Shown here piece after piece: positions 25,087 to 34,287 of a stretch of 64,000 nt of DNA. The notes beneath the pieces are model-generated. The model was given only the letters and a program-made list of their open reading frames with translations. It searched no databases and was not told where the DNA came from. This DNA is from Vulcanococcus sp. Clear-D1. Lineage in GTDB: Bacteria; Cyanobacteriota; Cyanobacteriia; PCC-6307; Cyanobiaceae. Every line of letters begins with the position of its first letter. Position 1 is the stretch's first letter. Both the position numbers and the translations under genes were made by a program. The stretch covers positions 1 through 64,000 of the forward strand of contig NZ_JACVZV010000002.1 in the NCBI RefSeq assembly GCF_014654725.1, in the 5' to 3' direction.

Positions 25087-26046
25087 TCAGGCTGGCGTCA
25101 CAACGTTGACGGGAGCTCCAGCCAGAAAGGCCGCCACATTCACCGCAGACTGCTGAATCAGCCGCTGGCGAGCGGCCCGGGTGGCCCAGGCGATGTGGGG
25201 GGTGATCACACAGTTCGGGGCCTGGAGCAATGGATGATCCGGTGCGGGAGGTTCCACGCTCAGCACATCGAGGCCCGCACCAGCCAGACAGCCCGCCTGA
25301 AGGGCATCACATAGGTGGGATTCCTGCACCAGCGGACCACGCGCTGTGTTGATCAGATAGGCCGTGGGCTTCATTTGCGCTAGCCGTGCCGCATTCACCA
25401 GCCCTTCGGTTTGCGGAGTGAGCGGACAGTGCAACGTGACCACATCGCTCTCCTGGAAGAGGCGATCGAGGTCCACGAAGTCGCCACCCTCAGGGATCGG
25501 CCCCTCGGCCGTTCGCCGGTTCCCCAGGATGCGCATGCCAAACGCACGGCCCACCGCGGCCACCGCTGCTCCGATGGCGCCATAGCCCACGATGCCGAGC
25601 GTGAGGCCCGCCAATTCCACCAGGGTGCCGTCCCAGTAGCTGAAATCGGGCCCTGCGCTCCAGCGCCCGGCGTGCACGGTGTCGGAGTGATGGCCGGTGC
25701 GGTTGGTGAGCTCCAGCAGCAGGGCAAAGACGGCCTGCGCCACTCCTGGAGTGCTGTAGGCGGGAACATTGCACACGGCGATCCCCTGCGCTTTGGCCGC
25801 TGCCACGTCGACCACATTGACGCCTGTGGCCAACACGCTGATCAATTTGAGCTTCGGCAGAGCCGCCAATGTCTCCGCCGCCAGAGGCGTTTTGTTCGTG
25901 AGCACGATCTCGGCATCTGCGAGGCGAGTGATCACGTCGGCTGGGGCCGTGTGATCCCACACTGTGCACGGGGCCAGGGGAGACAACGGCTCCCAGCTCA
26001 GATCACCCGGATTGGTGGTGTAGCCATCAAGAACAACGATGCTCAT
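25087..26046 (-). CDS. D-2-hydroxyacid dehydrogenase (hydroxypyruvate/glycerate reductase type)
   Basis: 319 residues. NAD(P)-binding Rossmann motif GIVGYGAIGAAVA at ~150. Catalytic residues of the family are visible: Arg in INTARGPLVQE, Glu in LDVLSVEPP, His in ITPHIAWATR. It reduces a 2-keto acid such as hydroxypyruvate or glyoxylate. Its ATG overlaps the stop of the MFS gene (ATGA), making it the last gene of a coupled four-gene operon. Confidence 0.85.
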   Translation of the reverse strand: MSIVVLDGYTTNPGDLSWEPLSPLAPCTVWDHTAPADVITRLADAEIVLTNKTPLAAETLAALPKLKLISVLATGVNVVDVAAAKAQGIAVCNVPAYSTPGVAQAVFALLLELTNRTGHHSDTVHAGRWSAGPDFSYWDGTLVELAGLTLGIVGYGAIGAAVAAVGRAFGMRILGNRRTAEGPIPEGGDFVDLDRLFQESDVVTLHCPLTPQTEGLVNAARLAQMKPTAYLINTARGPLVQESHLCDALQAGCLAGAGLDVLSVEPPAPDHPLLQAPNCVITPHIAWATRAARQRLIQQSAVNVAAFLAGAPVNVVTPA

Positions 26047-27575
26047 GGCTGCGCATCACCAAGCCGGGGATTGCCCTGCTGATGGCCGATCACCAACAGC
26101 AGCAGACTGATGGCACCGAGCAAGGCCACCAGCAACCCCACCACGATCATGGTGCCCGCCAAGCCGCTGGCATATGACTGGCCAATCACCTCCAACGCCT
26201 TCGACGTGGTGGCGTTCCCATGCGCGAGGGCACCGCTACTCAAGAGGGCGCGCACCTTGTCCTCCAGGGCGGGGATCTCAGCTGGTGAAGCCCCCAGCTT
26301 GAGCAAGCGATCGCGCAGGCTGGCAAAGCCGAATCCATTCACCATGGCGCCGCTGGCTGCAAAGCCCAGGGCAAAGCCCAACTGACCGGTGGTGGTGCGA
26401 AAGGCCGTCACCGAACCGAAATAACGCGGCGGAGCTTCCTGAACAAACAACGCCGACTGGGGCACCGAGATGAACGCGAGCCCGGTGCCCACCAGCAGCA
26501 ACGGCACCACCAACGCGGCATAGGCGCTGTCGGCCCGCAGACCAGCGAGCAGGAACAAGCCGAGAACCAAAGCGATCACCCCGCCAGCCATCAGCTGCGT
26601 GGTGCGGCGGCCTGGGCTCATCAACCGACCCGCCACCACACCGCCGATGGCAAAGCAGATCAAGAGCGGCAACTGGGCGAAGGCCACCTGGCTGGTGCTG
26701 TAGCGCTGCACCACCTGCCAGAAATTGCTGGTTTGCAACTGCACCACGGCCTGCGCAAAGTTCCAGGCGATGCCGCTCACGATGGCGGCGGCAAAACAGC
26801 CACGGGCATACAACGACACCGGAAAGATCGGTGCCTGGCGGCTGCGCTCAATCCACACATGCACGCCGAACAGCAGCACACCAGCGAGGGTGGGAATCAG
26901 GAATTCAGGAGACGTGAAGCCACTCACCGCATGGCTCACGCCGGTGAGAACCAGCACCATCGCCCCGGCGATGGTGATCAGGCCCGGCCAGTCGGCGCGC
27001 AGCTCACGGTTGGCGGGCATCTCCGGCAACAACACGGGAACAAGCGGAAGGCACAGCAGGGCGATCACTGGCACCAGGCCCAAGGCCAGACGCCAACTGC
27101 TGTCGGCCAGCACGCCGCCTAACAGGGAGCCACCAATAAACCCCGCAATGATCAGCAGGTTCCACACACCCAAAGCCTGACCCAGCTGCTCAGGCCGACT
27201 CACAAACCGCACGGACGCAAAGGTGAGGGCCAGCACCGCTCCCACACCAATCCCCACCAGAGCGCGCCCCAACAGGAACAGCTCGGCACTGGGAGCCGAG
27301 AGGGCAATGGCATCGCCCGCGATCGAGAGCAGCAAGCTCGCCATCAGCACCTCACGGCGACCCAAGCGATCACCCAGAAACCCCATCAACAACACCGTGG
27401 CCGCCTGGGCCAAGGTGGAGATGCTGGCGGCTAAAGCCATGGTGGAGCCATGCATCTGCAGGGCCTCGGCGGCTTTCACCAGGGCGGTGTTGGCCACGGT
27501 GGGATCGATCAGTTGCAGGCTGGCCAGCACCCCAAGGAAGGGCACCGCCAGCGGGTTGGGAGTGGATGCATTCAT
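26043..27575 (-). CDS. MFS transporter
   Basis: 510 residues with about 14 hydrophobic segments. The MFS motif between helices 2 and 3 is present as GFLGDRLGRREVLMA. Length and helix number suggest the DHA2-type drug/metabolite exporter group rather than 12-helix sugar carriers. It overlaps its neighbours by four bases on both sides, in an operon with a COG0523 GTPase and a hydroxyacid dehydrogenase. Substrate cannot be inferred. Confidence 0.82.
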   Translation of the reverse strand: MNASTPNPLAVPFLGVLASLQLIDPTVANTALVKAAEALQMHGSTMALAASISTLAQAATVLLMGFLGDRLGRREVLMASLLLSIAGDAIALSAPSAELFLLGRALVGIGVGAVLALTFASVRFVSRPEQLGQALGVWNLLIIAGFIGGSLLGGVLADSSWRLALGLVPVIALLCLPLVPVLLPEMPANRELRADWPGLITIAGAMVLVLTGVSHAVSGFTSPEFLIPTLAGVLLFGVHVWIERSRQAPIFPVSLYARGCFAAAIVSGIAWNFAQAVVQLQTSNFWQVVQRYSTSQVAFAQLPLLICFAIGGVVAGRLMSPGRRTTQLMAGGVIALVLGLFLLAGLRADSAYAALVVPLLLVGTGLAFISVPQSALFVQEAPPRYFGSVTAFRTTTGQLGFALGFAASGAMVNGFGFASLRDRLLKLGASPAEIPALEDKVRALLSSGALAHGNATTSKALEVIGQSYASGLAGTMIVVGLLVALLGAISLLLLVIGHQQGNPRLGDAQP

Positions 27576-28480
27576 GCGGGGATGAGACGGGTCGACGGCA
27601 ACAGGGAGGGCCAGTGGGGAGCCTGAGCACTGGCACGGCTGATCACCACCAGCTGTCCGCGGCGTTGAAGCGGCGCGCTCCAGGGGCGGCTAGGCGCCGC
27701 GGCCAGGCTCACCCGATCGCCGACGCGATCGAATGACACCGGACCATCCGGAGCTTCCGCGAGCCAGAGCTCACCTTTGGCACGCAGCACCTCTGGGCCC
27801 AGCTGGGCAGCCCAGGCGAGCACCTGGCTGCGTTCCAGCGGCTCGAGCTGGAGCCAGGAATCACTGCGCGCCAGTTGCCGTTCCCGGTGCAACGGCGGCG
27901 AGGTCCGCTGCCCGCTCGCGTCCAGCTGTTGGTGCAGCCACTGCTCACGGCGCTCGGCTTCAGGCGGAGTCAGCAGGTCGCGCTTGCTGAACTGCAGCAG
28001 ATCAACGCCCTCGAATTGCTGCTGCACCAACTCGCCCACCCAGCGGTCATGCCAGAGGGCCTCGATCCGCTCTAGATCCACCACCAACAGCACCCGCACC
28101 AGAGCCAGCCCGTGCAACGACAACTGGCCGGCCAATCGCTCTGGCACAGCCATGCCACTGGCTTCGATCAGCACGTGGGCTGGAGGTTGGTCACGCTTGG
28201 CCAACTCCAGCAGCGCCGCCCCCAGACCATCGCGCAGGGTGCAGCACACGCAGCCACCGCCGAGCTCCACCACGCGTCCATCGCCCTGGCGTAGCCGCTC
28301 GGCATCCACGTTGATGCTGCCGAGGTCGTTCACGAGCAGGGCCCAGCCCTGACAGGCGCCGTCCCGGAGCCAACCATTGATCAAGGTGGTTTTACCTGAG
28401 CCCAGGTAGCCGCCCACCACGGTGGCCGGCACGCCACGCAGGCGCCCCAGGGGTGATTGGTTCACAGAGACATCATTCAT
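27572..28480 (-). CDS. COG0523/CobW-family P-loop GTPase
   Basis: 302 residues from the ATG at 28480, which overlaps the amidohydrolase stop. Walker A is GGYLGSGKTT, the metal-binding CxCC motif is GGGCVCCTLRDG, and the Walker B-like segment HVLIEASGMAVPERL follows. These define the COG0523 GTPases, metallochaperones for zinc, cobalt or nitrile-hydratase-type enzymes. The C-terminal CobW_C domain is short. Pairing with an amidohydrolase suggests it loads metal into that enzyme. Confidence 0.85.
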   Translation of the reverse strand: MNDVSVNQSPLGRLRGVPATVVGGYLGSGKTTLINGWLRDGACQGWALLVNDLGSINVDAERLRQGDGRVVELGGGCVCCTLRDGLGAALLELAKRDQPPAHVLIEASGMAVPERLAGQLSLHGLALVRVLLVVDLERIEALWHDRWVGELVQQQFEGVDLLQFSKRDLLTPPEAERREQWLHQQLDASGQRTSPPLHRERQLARSDSWLQLEPLERSQVLAWAAQLGPEVLRAKGELWLAEAPDGPVSFDRVGDRVSLAAAPSRPWSAPLQRRGQLVVISRASAQAPHWPSLLPSTRLIPA

Positions 28481-30171
28481 GCGTTGTCTCCTTCCAGGGA
28501 GCCGTAGACGCACACCCCGTCCTTGAGCGTGGCCACCACAGCGATGTCGTTCAGGCGTTCGGGTGCTGTTTCGGTGGGATTGGCATCGAGGATGACGAGA
28601 TCGGCGCGCTTGCCGGTGGCCAGACTGCCCTTGCTGCTTTCCTCGCGGATCTGCCAGGCGGCCTCGATCGTGAGGGCGCGGAGGGCCGCTTCGGCGCTGA
28701 CCCGCTCCGATGCCCCCAGCACCACACCCGTGCGGGTACGGCGGGTCATCGCCGTTTCCAACATGCGCATCGGCTCGATCGGCGTCACTGAAAAGTCGTT
28801 GTGGTTCGAGCAATGCAGCCCCAAAGCCATGGCGCTGGCCATCGGGCTCATGCGCCCGGCGCGCTCGGGCCCCAGGTTGGCCAGGTGCACATCGCCGAAG
28901 AAAAAGGCATGCACCGTGAAGAAGCTTGGGTGCAAGCCCAGCTCCGCGTACTGCTCGAGCTGAGCGGGCGCCATGAACTGCGAGTGGATGATCACGGTGC
29001 GGTGGTCCTGCTCAGGGTTGAGTCCAGCCCGGCGGCAGGCCTCGATCATCAGGTCGATGGCGGCATCGCCATTGCAGTGCGAAAACAACTGGATGCCCTG
29101 AGCGCTCAGCTGCGCCACCGCCTCCATCAGTTGCTCAGGCGCACACACCGGCTGACCGCGCCAGTTGGCCTCCCCATTAGGACCAGGGGTGAGCAGCGGC
29201 TCGCCCCAGAAGGCCGTCTTGCCCTGAGGTGAGCCATCCACCAGCAGCTTGATGCCCTGCAGCTTGAGGCGATCGCGATAGCTGCCGAAGGCCTCACGCG
29301 CCGGCTGGGGGAGCTCGAGCGGTTGGCCCTGGAAGTCAGGGAACCGCTCGCGCAGCATCGATGGCACATCGAGCACCAGCGGCAGTAGCACCAGGTCGAC
29401 GCAGAGGCGACCTTCCCGGGCGGCCCGTTGAAACAGCGTCAGATCGGCGGCCACCGTGGCACCGTCCTGCACGGTGGTGATGCCCTTGGAGGTGTACAGC
29501 CGCTGGGCCGCCTCAAACTCCGCCAGCCGCGCGTCCTCCGAGGGCTGCGGCATGTGCAAAAACAGCGGGATGAAGGCGGTCTCCATCACCAGACCCGCCG
29601 GCTCGGTGCTCCCGGGCCGGCGCACGATCACACCACCGGCCGGATCGGGGGTGCTGGCGTCATAACCCGCCAGGGCCAGGGCCGCGCTGTTGAGCACGGC
29701 GCCGTGGTTGGAGTTGTGGATCACCATCACCGGGTTGTCCGGAAACAGCCCGTCCAGATCAGCCTTGTCGAGCGGGCGGCCGTCGCTGAAGCCGTCAGGG
29801 TCGTAGCCGTAGGCGATCACCCATTCGCCCTTGGCCACGGGATGGCTCACCACGTGCTCGCGCAACACCTGTTGCAGGTCGGCAATGCTGGTGACGGGCC
29901 CAGCCGGCAGCCGTTGGATGTTGGCCCAACCCACCACCTGCAGGGCATTGGCAAAGTGGCCATGGGCATCGATGAAGCCCGGCAGCAGGGTGCGGCCAGC
30001 CAGATCGATCTGCTTGGTGTCGGGCCCGGCATGGGCCATCACCGCAGCGCGGGCACCCACCGCCAGGATGCGGCCGCCGGCAATGGCGATCGCCTCAGCG
30101 CGAGGGCAAACACCCTCCATCGTGAGAATCGATCCGCCTGAAAGGATCAGCTCAGCAGCGACAGCATCCAT
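28477..30171 (-). CDS. Amidohydrolase family protein (YtcJ/amidohydrolase 3 type)
   Basis: 564 residues. Metal-binding HxH is GFIDAHGHFANA; other ligands appear in LFSHCNGDAAI and VIIHSQFM, and the closing Asp region is HCSNHNDFSVTPIEP. The final strand TGKRADLVILDANPTE is typical of the superfamily. Enzymes of this type hydrolyse amide or formamide bonds of diverse metabolites. First gene of the coupled operon with COG0523 GTPase, MFS transporter and 2-hydroxyacid dehydrogenase, which may degrade and export one compound. Confidence 0.85.
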   Translation of the reverse strand: MDAVAAELILSGGSILTMEGVCPRAEAIAIAGGRILAVGARAAVMAHAGPDTKQIDLAGRTLLPGFIDAHGHFANALQVVGWANIQRLPAGPVTSIADLQQVLREHVVSHPVAKGEWVIAYGYDPDGFSDGRPLDKADLDGLFPDNPVMVIHNSNHGAVLNSAALALAGYDASTPDPAGGVIVRRPGSTEPAGLVMETAFIPLFLHMPQPSEDARLAEFEAAQRLYTSKGITTVQDGATVAADLTLFQRAAREGRLCVDLVLLPLVLDVPSMLRERFPDFQGQPLELPQPAREAFGSYRDRLKLQGIKLLVDGSPQGKTAFWGEPLLTPGPNGEANWRGQPVCAPEQLMEAVAQLSAQGIQLFSHCNGDAAIDLMIEACRRAGLNPEQDHRTVIIHSQFMAPAQLEQYAELGLHPSFFTVHAFFFGDVHLANLGPERAGRMSPMASAMALGLHCSNHNDFSVTPIEPMRMLETAMTRRTRTGVVLGASERVSAEAALRALTIEAAWQIREESSKGSLATGKRADLVILDANPTETAPERLNDIAVVATLKDGVCVYGSLEGDNA

Positions 30172-30319
30172 GGGAACAGGACGGGCTGCCCTTGGCTAGC
30201 GACGACCCGCCACGCTGTCATCCATCTGCGATCCCCCGTCATCGTCACGCCTTGGCGCACTGGAGCAAGTGAAGCCCCAGGCGCTGCGAAGCAGTCAACA
30301 CTCAGGCGAACTGTTCGCC

Positions 30320-30493
30320 ATGGCGACAGAACAGGTTGGCGAAAGCACAGAAATGTCAGCCAAAGACGTAAAGCGTCTTACCGAGAATGCGCTCTTCACA
30401 GAAGCTCCTATCTCGATCTCTGCCGATTGGCTGTGGTCTGCAGTCGCGCTCTCTAGAACGGCAGAAGTTCTGCTCGCTGGCATCCACGGATGA
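30320..30493 (+). CDS. Possible 57-residue leader ORF before the decarboxylase
   Basis: MATEQVGESTEMSAKDVKRL then a moderately hydrophobic end (WLWSAVALSRTAEVLLAGIHG). Its TGA overlaps the ATG of the decarboxylase gene as ATGA, the geometry of translational coupling. No homologue is recognised and no clear ribosome site precedes it. The 320-bp gap between the divergent operon and the decarboxylase holds nothing else I can name. Confidence 0.3.
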   Translation: MATEQVGESTEMSAKDVKRLTENALFTEAPISISADWLWSAVALSRTAEVLLAGIHG

Positions 30494-32166
30494 CTGCTCC
30501 CACCGTTGCTCAATACGCCCTCAGCCGCCTGTCGCAGCTGGGCATCGACCGCATCTTCGGAGTGCCGGGCGACTACGCCTTTGCCATTAACGATGCAGCC
30601 GAGCAGGTGCCCGGCCTGTCGTGGGTGGCCTGCGCCAATGAACTGAATGCCGCCTACGCCGCCGACGGCTACGCCCGCATCCGCGGTGCGGCGATTCTCT
30701 CCACCACCTACGGCGTGGGTGAGATGTCGGCGATCAACGGCGTGCTGGGCAGCAAAGCGCATCGCCTGCCGGTGTTTCATCTGGTGGGCATGCCCGGCGA
30801 ACGCATCCAGAAGCTGGGGCTGATCACCCACCACAACCTGGGCGATGCGGTCTACGACCGCTTCCAGGCCCTCTCCGCAGAAGCGGCCTGCGTGACTGCC
30901 GTGCTCACGCCCGACAACTGCGTGGACGAGCTGGAGCGCGTGATCCGCGAGGCCCTGCGCCAGAGCATGCCGGCCTACCTGGTGATCTCGGAGCTGAACG
31001 GCGGCCAACCCGTGCTTGGCACACCGGTGACCGGACAACCGCTCACGGCGATCAAGCGGCAACACAGCGTGCCCGAAGAACTGGAGGCCGCGGTGGGCAC
31101 GATCCTGACCCGTTTGGCTGCAGCGCAACGCCCAGTGGCGGTGCTCACCCACCTTGTGAGTCGTTACGGCGTGCGCGAGCAGGCCCTGGAGCTGATTCGC
31201 AAAACCAATCTGCCCACCGCCATCACCCCGAACGACAAGGGCACCATCGACGAAGCGATGCCGCAATACGCCGGGATGTACGCCGGCGACTGGTCATCGT
31301 CGAACGAGGTGCGCGATCTAGTCGGCCATGCCGACTTCGTGCTCGACATTGGCGGGATCGTCACCACCGAACTCAACACCGGCCTATGGACCGGCAACTA
31401 TGACCCCGCCAAGGTGGTGTCGATTCAGGACAACTTCGTGCGCGCCGGCGGCAAGGTGTTCGTGAATGTGGCGATCGACGACGTGCTCAACGCCCTCTGC
31501 AGCCGCGTCACCACCCGCTGCCCTGATCACGGGCTGAAACTGGACACCATGCCGCTGGTGGGTGAGCCTGGCGATCCCACCTGTTCCGCCAACCTTTACC
31601 CACGCCTGCAGCAACGGCTGCGCTCCGGCGACACGCTTGTGATCGAGACCGGCACCGGCATGATTCACCTCAACAAGGTGCTGCTCCCGGAGGGCGTGAG
31701 CGCCGAAGGCCAGGGCCTCTGGGGCTCCATCGGCTGGGCTACGCCGGCCTGTCTCGGGGTGGCGATGGCCAAAACCTCAGGCCACACCTGGATGGTGACC
31801 GGCGATGGAGCGCACCAACTCACCCTCAACGAACTGGCCGTGATGGGCCGCTACGGCGTGAAGCCGCGGATCTTCGTGCTCAACAACGGCCTCTACGGCG
31901 TGGAGGATGTGATCAGCGAGCGCGGCCATGGCTATGACGACCTCGCCCCGGTGAACTATCACCTGCTGCCCGAGGCCTTCGGCTGCAAGAACTGGATCAG
32001 CGCCCGGGTGAGCACAGTGGCCGAACTCGACTTGGTGCTCGATCAGATCGACGCGTACGACAGCGCGGCCTATGTGGAAGTGATGATTCCGAACGAGGAG
32101 AGCCAACCGCTACCAGAGAGCACAATCGACAGTGGCTATCTGCTGAAGACCCCTCCGGTCGGCTGA
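30490..32166 (+). CDS. Pyruvate/indolepyruvate decarboxylase-type ThDP enzyme
   Basis: 558 residues. ThDP activation Glu lies in ACANELNAAYAADGYAR; the paired His of the PDC/IPDC subgroup is ITHHNLGDAVYDRF (~113). The ThDP/Mg motif is VTGDGAHQLTLNELAVMGR ending IFVLNN. These place it with non-oxidative 2-keto-acid decarboxylases, not acetolactate synthase. It would convert a 2-keto acid such as pyruvate to the aldehyde plus CO2, a fermentative step rarely assigned in cyanobacteria. The exact substrate needs assay. Likely cotranscribed with the following PNPOx-like gene. Confidence 0.85.
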   Translation: MTAPTVAQYALSRLSQLGIDRIFGVPGDYAFAINDAAEQVPGLSWVACANELNAAYAADGYARIRGAAILSTTYGVGEMSAINGVLGSKAHRLPVFHLVGMPGERIQKLGLITHHNLGDAVYDRFQALSAEAACVTAVLTPDNCVDELERVIREALRQSMPAYLVISELNGGQPVLGTPVTGQPLTAIKRQHSVPEELEAAVGTILTRLAAAQRPVAVLTHLVSRYGVREQALELIRKTNLPTAITPNDKGTIDEAMPQYAGMYAGDWSSSNEVRDLVGHADFVLDIGGIVTTELNTGLWTGNYDPAKVVSIQDNFVRAGGKVFVNVAIDDVLNALCSRVTTRCPDHGLKLDTMPLVGEPGDPTCSANLYPRLQQRLRSGDTLVIETGTGMIHLNKVLLPEGVSAEGQGLWGSIGWATPACLGVAMAKTSGHTWMVTGDGAHQLTLNELAVMGRYGVKPRIFVLNNGLYGVEDVISERGHGYDDLAPVNYHLLPEAFGCKNWISARVSTVAELDLVLDQIDAYDSAAYVEVMIPNEESQPLPESTIDSGYLLKTPPVG

Positions 32167-32172
32167 CGATCC

Positions 32173-32733
32173 ATGTCCCTCCCCCCCTGGCGGCCGTTGC
32201 TCCGCGGCGCCCGCCAGCGGGAGGGGCGCTCCCCCCAGGCCCGCTGGCTGCAGCTGGCCACCCTTGGAGCCGATGGCGCCCCGAGGGTTCGCACACTGGT
32301 ATTTCGGGGCTGGGCTGGCCCCGCTGAACTCGACCTGCTCACCGATCGCCGCAGCAGCAAAAGCGCGGAGCTCTCGGCCGAACCACGGGTGGAACTGTGC
32401 TGGCTCCTGCCCAAAGCCCGCTCGCAGTTCCGCCTGCGGGGCCAGCGCCTGGCGATGCCACCGCAGGCGATCGAGGAAGCCAGCCAGCAGCATTGGCAAC
32501 AACTCCATCCAGGAGCCCGATCCCTCTGGGGCTGGCCCGAACCCGGCGCCCCCTTCGAGGGGGATGCCGCCTTTCCAGCCGAGTTGGCCGATGGCAGCCC
32601 AATGCCGGCCTGCTTTGAGCTGGTGCGGATTGCGATCGAGCAGGTGGAGCTGCTGGAGCTCACCGGCCATCCCCACCAGCGCCGCCGCTGGCGGGCGGAT
32701 CAGGCCTGGCAGGAGGATCGGCTCAACCCTTGA
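32173..32733 (+). CDS. Pyridoxamine 5'-phosphate oxidase-related FMN protein (Alr4036-type)
   Basis: 186 residues. The opening PPWRPLLRGARQREGRSPQA and the strand LATLGADGAPRVRTLVFRG are typical of the split-barrel FMN-binding PNPOx family of the Alr4036 group. A C-terminal WRADQAWQEDRLNP matches the family ending xWxxxRLxP. It begins seven bases after the decarboxylase stop. Substrate unknown. Confidence 0.78.
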   Translation: MSLPPWRPLLRGARQREGRSPQARWLQLATLGADGAPRVRTLVFRGWAGPAELDLLTDRRSSKSAELSAEPRVELCWLLPKARSQFRLRGQRLAMPPQAIEEASQQHWQQLHPGARSLWGWPEPGAPFEGDAAFPAELADGSPMPACFELVRIAIEQVELLELTGHPHQRRRWRADQAWQEDRLNP

Positions 32734-33118
32734 GTTGATCGTGAAGAGCCGCCAAGCGCTTGGCGTTCACACCCAAGTCGGAATCACCCAGCCGCGACAC
32801 CGAACGGGCCTGCAGCACACCCGTCGCCGAGTCGGCATACAACTCCAAATCATCGACAAAGCCAAAGAACGCACTCGTAGCAGTGGCATGGAGATAGCCA
32901 TCAACTTGCTCCACGATTTCGGTGCGGGGCATGGCTTCAATCACCGGCACCAAAGCGTTGAGGGCCGCCTGCGGATCAGTCACGGCCCAATCAGCACGGG
33001 CGCAATGCGCAGGGCTCGCGCAGGGCGCAAGCGCACCGCTACGCACACCTAAATCAGCGGGAACCGGCCCCACCCAGTGGAACAGCGCCAGGGTGAGCGT
33101 GAGCAGCAAGGCAGTCAT
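32723..33118 (-). CDS. DUF1499 family protein
   Basis: 131 residues with a hydrophobic start (MTALLLTLTLALFHWVGPVP) that may be a signal peptide. The body shows DUF1499 features: ALVPVIEAMPRTEIVEQVDG, YLHATATSAFFGFVDDLELY, and LQARSVSRLGDSDLGVNAKR. The family is of unknown function, widespread in cyanobacteria. The ATG overlaps the preceding stop (ATGA). It converges on the PNPOx-like gene by 11 bases. Confidence 0.8.
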   Translation of the reverse strand: MTALLLTLTLALFHWVGPVPADLGVRSGALAPCASPAHCARADWAVTDPQAALNALVPVIEAMPRTEIVEQVDGYLHATATSAFFGFVDDLELYADSATGVLQARSVSRLGDSDLGVNAKRLAALHDQLKG

Positions 33119-33255
33119 GACTGGGGGGCAGCGGCAGGCGCTGGGGCCGGAGTGATCGAGTCTTCCATGCCCAGATCGATCTCACCGATCCAGAGCAGCA
33201 GGCCGGCGATACAGGCGATAGCGGCCAACAGCAGCAGCCAGTGACGGCGATCCAT
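33115..33255 (-). CDS. Small single-pass membrane protein
   Basis: 46 residues: MDRRHWLLLLAAIACIAGLL (one transmembrane helix), then an acidic, Pro/Ala-rich tail. Coupled to the DUF1499 gene by a four-base overlap. No family known. Confidence 0.5.
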   Translation of the reverse strand: MDRRHWLLLLAAIACIAGLLLWIGEIDLGMEDSITPAPAPAAAPQS

Positions 33256-33336
33256 CCAACGCAACCCAGCAACAACTGTGGGCCATTGCAGCTCACCGTT
33301 GCCATCCTGATACCAGATGCTGCACCGTTTCCCGAG

Positions 33337-34287
33337 ATGGCCTTCCACGCACTGGAGTCACTCCAACCCGCGGCCATCACGGCACTAGCCCAGGCCTGCG
33401 AGGCCCTGGTAAGTGCCGAAGGCCAGATCTCCCCCAGCGCGCAGGAGCGCGAGCAGCTGCAGGAGATCTTTCCCGCTCTGGTGGGCACGGCCTGGCCCGC
33501 CGATGTAGTGCCGCAACTGCCAGTGGGACTGTCGGGCCTGATCACACAAAAGCGGCAACGCCAGGAGGTGATGCAACTGTTCACCCTGCTGGCCTTTCTG
33601 GAGCCTCAGCTGGAAGCCCAGAAGATCGACGTGTTCAGGCGCCTGGCGGATGACCTGGGACTTGAAGCCGGTGTGGTGGAGGATCTCGAGCAGGTGTGCC
33701 GCGGCCATGTGCTCAAGGCCTTTGGCGATCTCTACCGGCGCAGCTTCCACGACCTCAACAACGACGGGATGGTGAAGGGCTTCAGTCGCTTCATCCTGCC
33801 GATGCTGGGGATCGGCATCGATACAACCCATCAGGCCCGCTACGAAGCCCTGCCCGCCTCATCCCCCGGCAGCTTGGGAGCCGCGCTGAACACGTACTAC
33901 CAACACAACGGCTTTCCCTACCCCGGTAGTCGCAAAGGACTGCCTTACGACTACGTCGCCCTGCATGACGTGCATCACGTGATTGGTGGCTATGCCACTG
34001 ACCCCGATGGTGAACTCCAGGTGCTGGCCTTCACCATGGGCCTCTTCCCCGAACACGCCTTGCTGATCGCAATCCCACCGCTGATGCAGTTCCAGGTGGG
34101 CATTGCCGATCCCCTCGCTGGCAGTGTGGCGCCGAAACTGAAAGATCAGCTCCGCGCCCCCGCCTTTGCTGCTGCCCTGGAGCGCGGCTCCAACGTGGTG
34201 GGTCCGATCAAAGATATCCATTGGGACTTCTGGACCTGGATCGATCGGCCGCTCGAGGATGTGCGCCGCGATCTCAACGTGCGCTGA
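33337..34287 (+). CDS. Coq4-like protein with N-terminal helical domain
   Basis: 316 residues from ATG 33337 (GTG 33241 is an alternative and would overlap the divergent gene). The C-terminal half has the Coq4-type metal motif VALHDVHHVIGGYATDPDGE and helices containing FPEHALLIAIPPLMQFQVG. The first ~110 residues look like a TerB-type helical bundle. Coq4 family members act in ubiquinone biosynthesis; cyanobacteria use plastoquinone, so the role here is uncertain. The next gene starts inside its stop codon (TGATG). Confidence 0.55.
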   Translation: MAFHALESLQPAAITALAQACEALVSAEGQISPSAQEREQLQEIFPALVGTAWPADVVPQLPVGLSGLITQKRQRQEVMQLFTLLAFLEPQLEAQKIDVFRRLADDLGLEAGVVEDLEQVCRGHVLKAFGDLYRRSFHDLNNDGMVKGFSRFILPMLGIGIDTTHQARYEALPASSPGSLGAALNTYYQHNGFPYPGSRKGLPYDYVALHDVHHVIGGYATDPDGELQVLAFTMGLFPEHALLIAIPPLMQFQVGIADPLAGSVAPKLKDQLRAPAFAAALERGSNVVGPIKDIHWDFWTWIDRPLEDVRRDLNVR

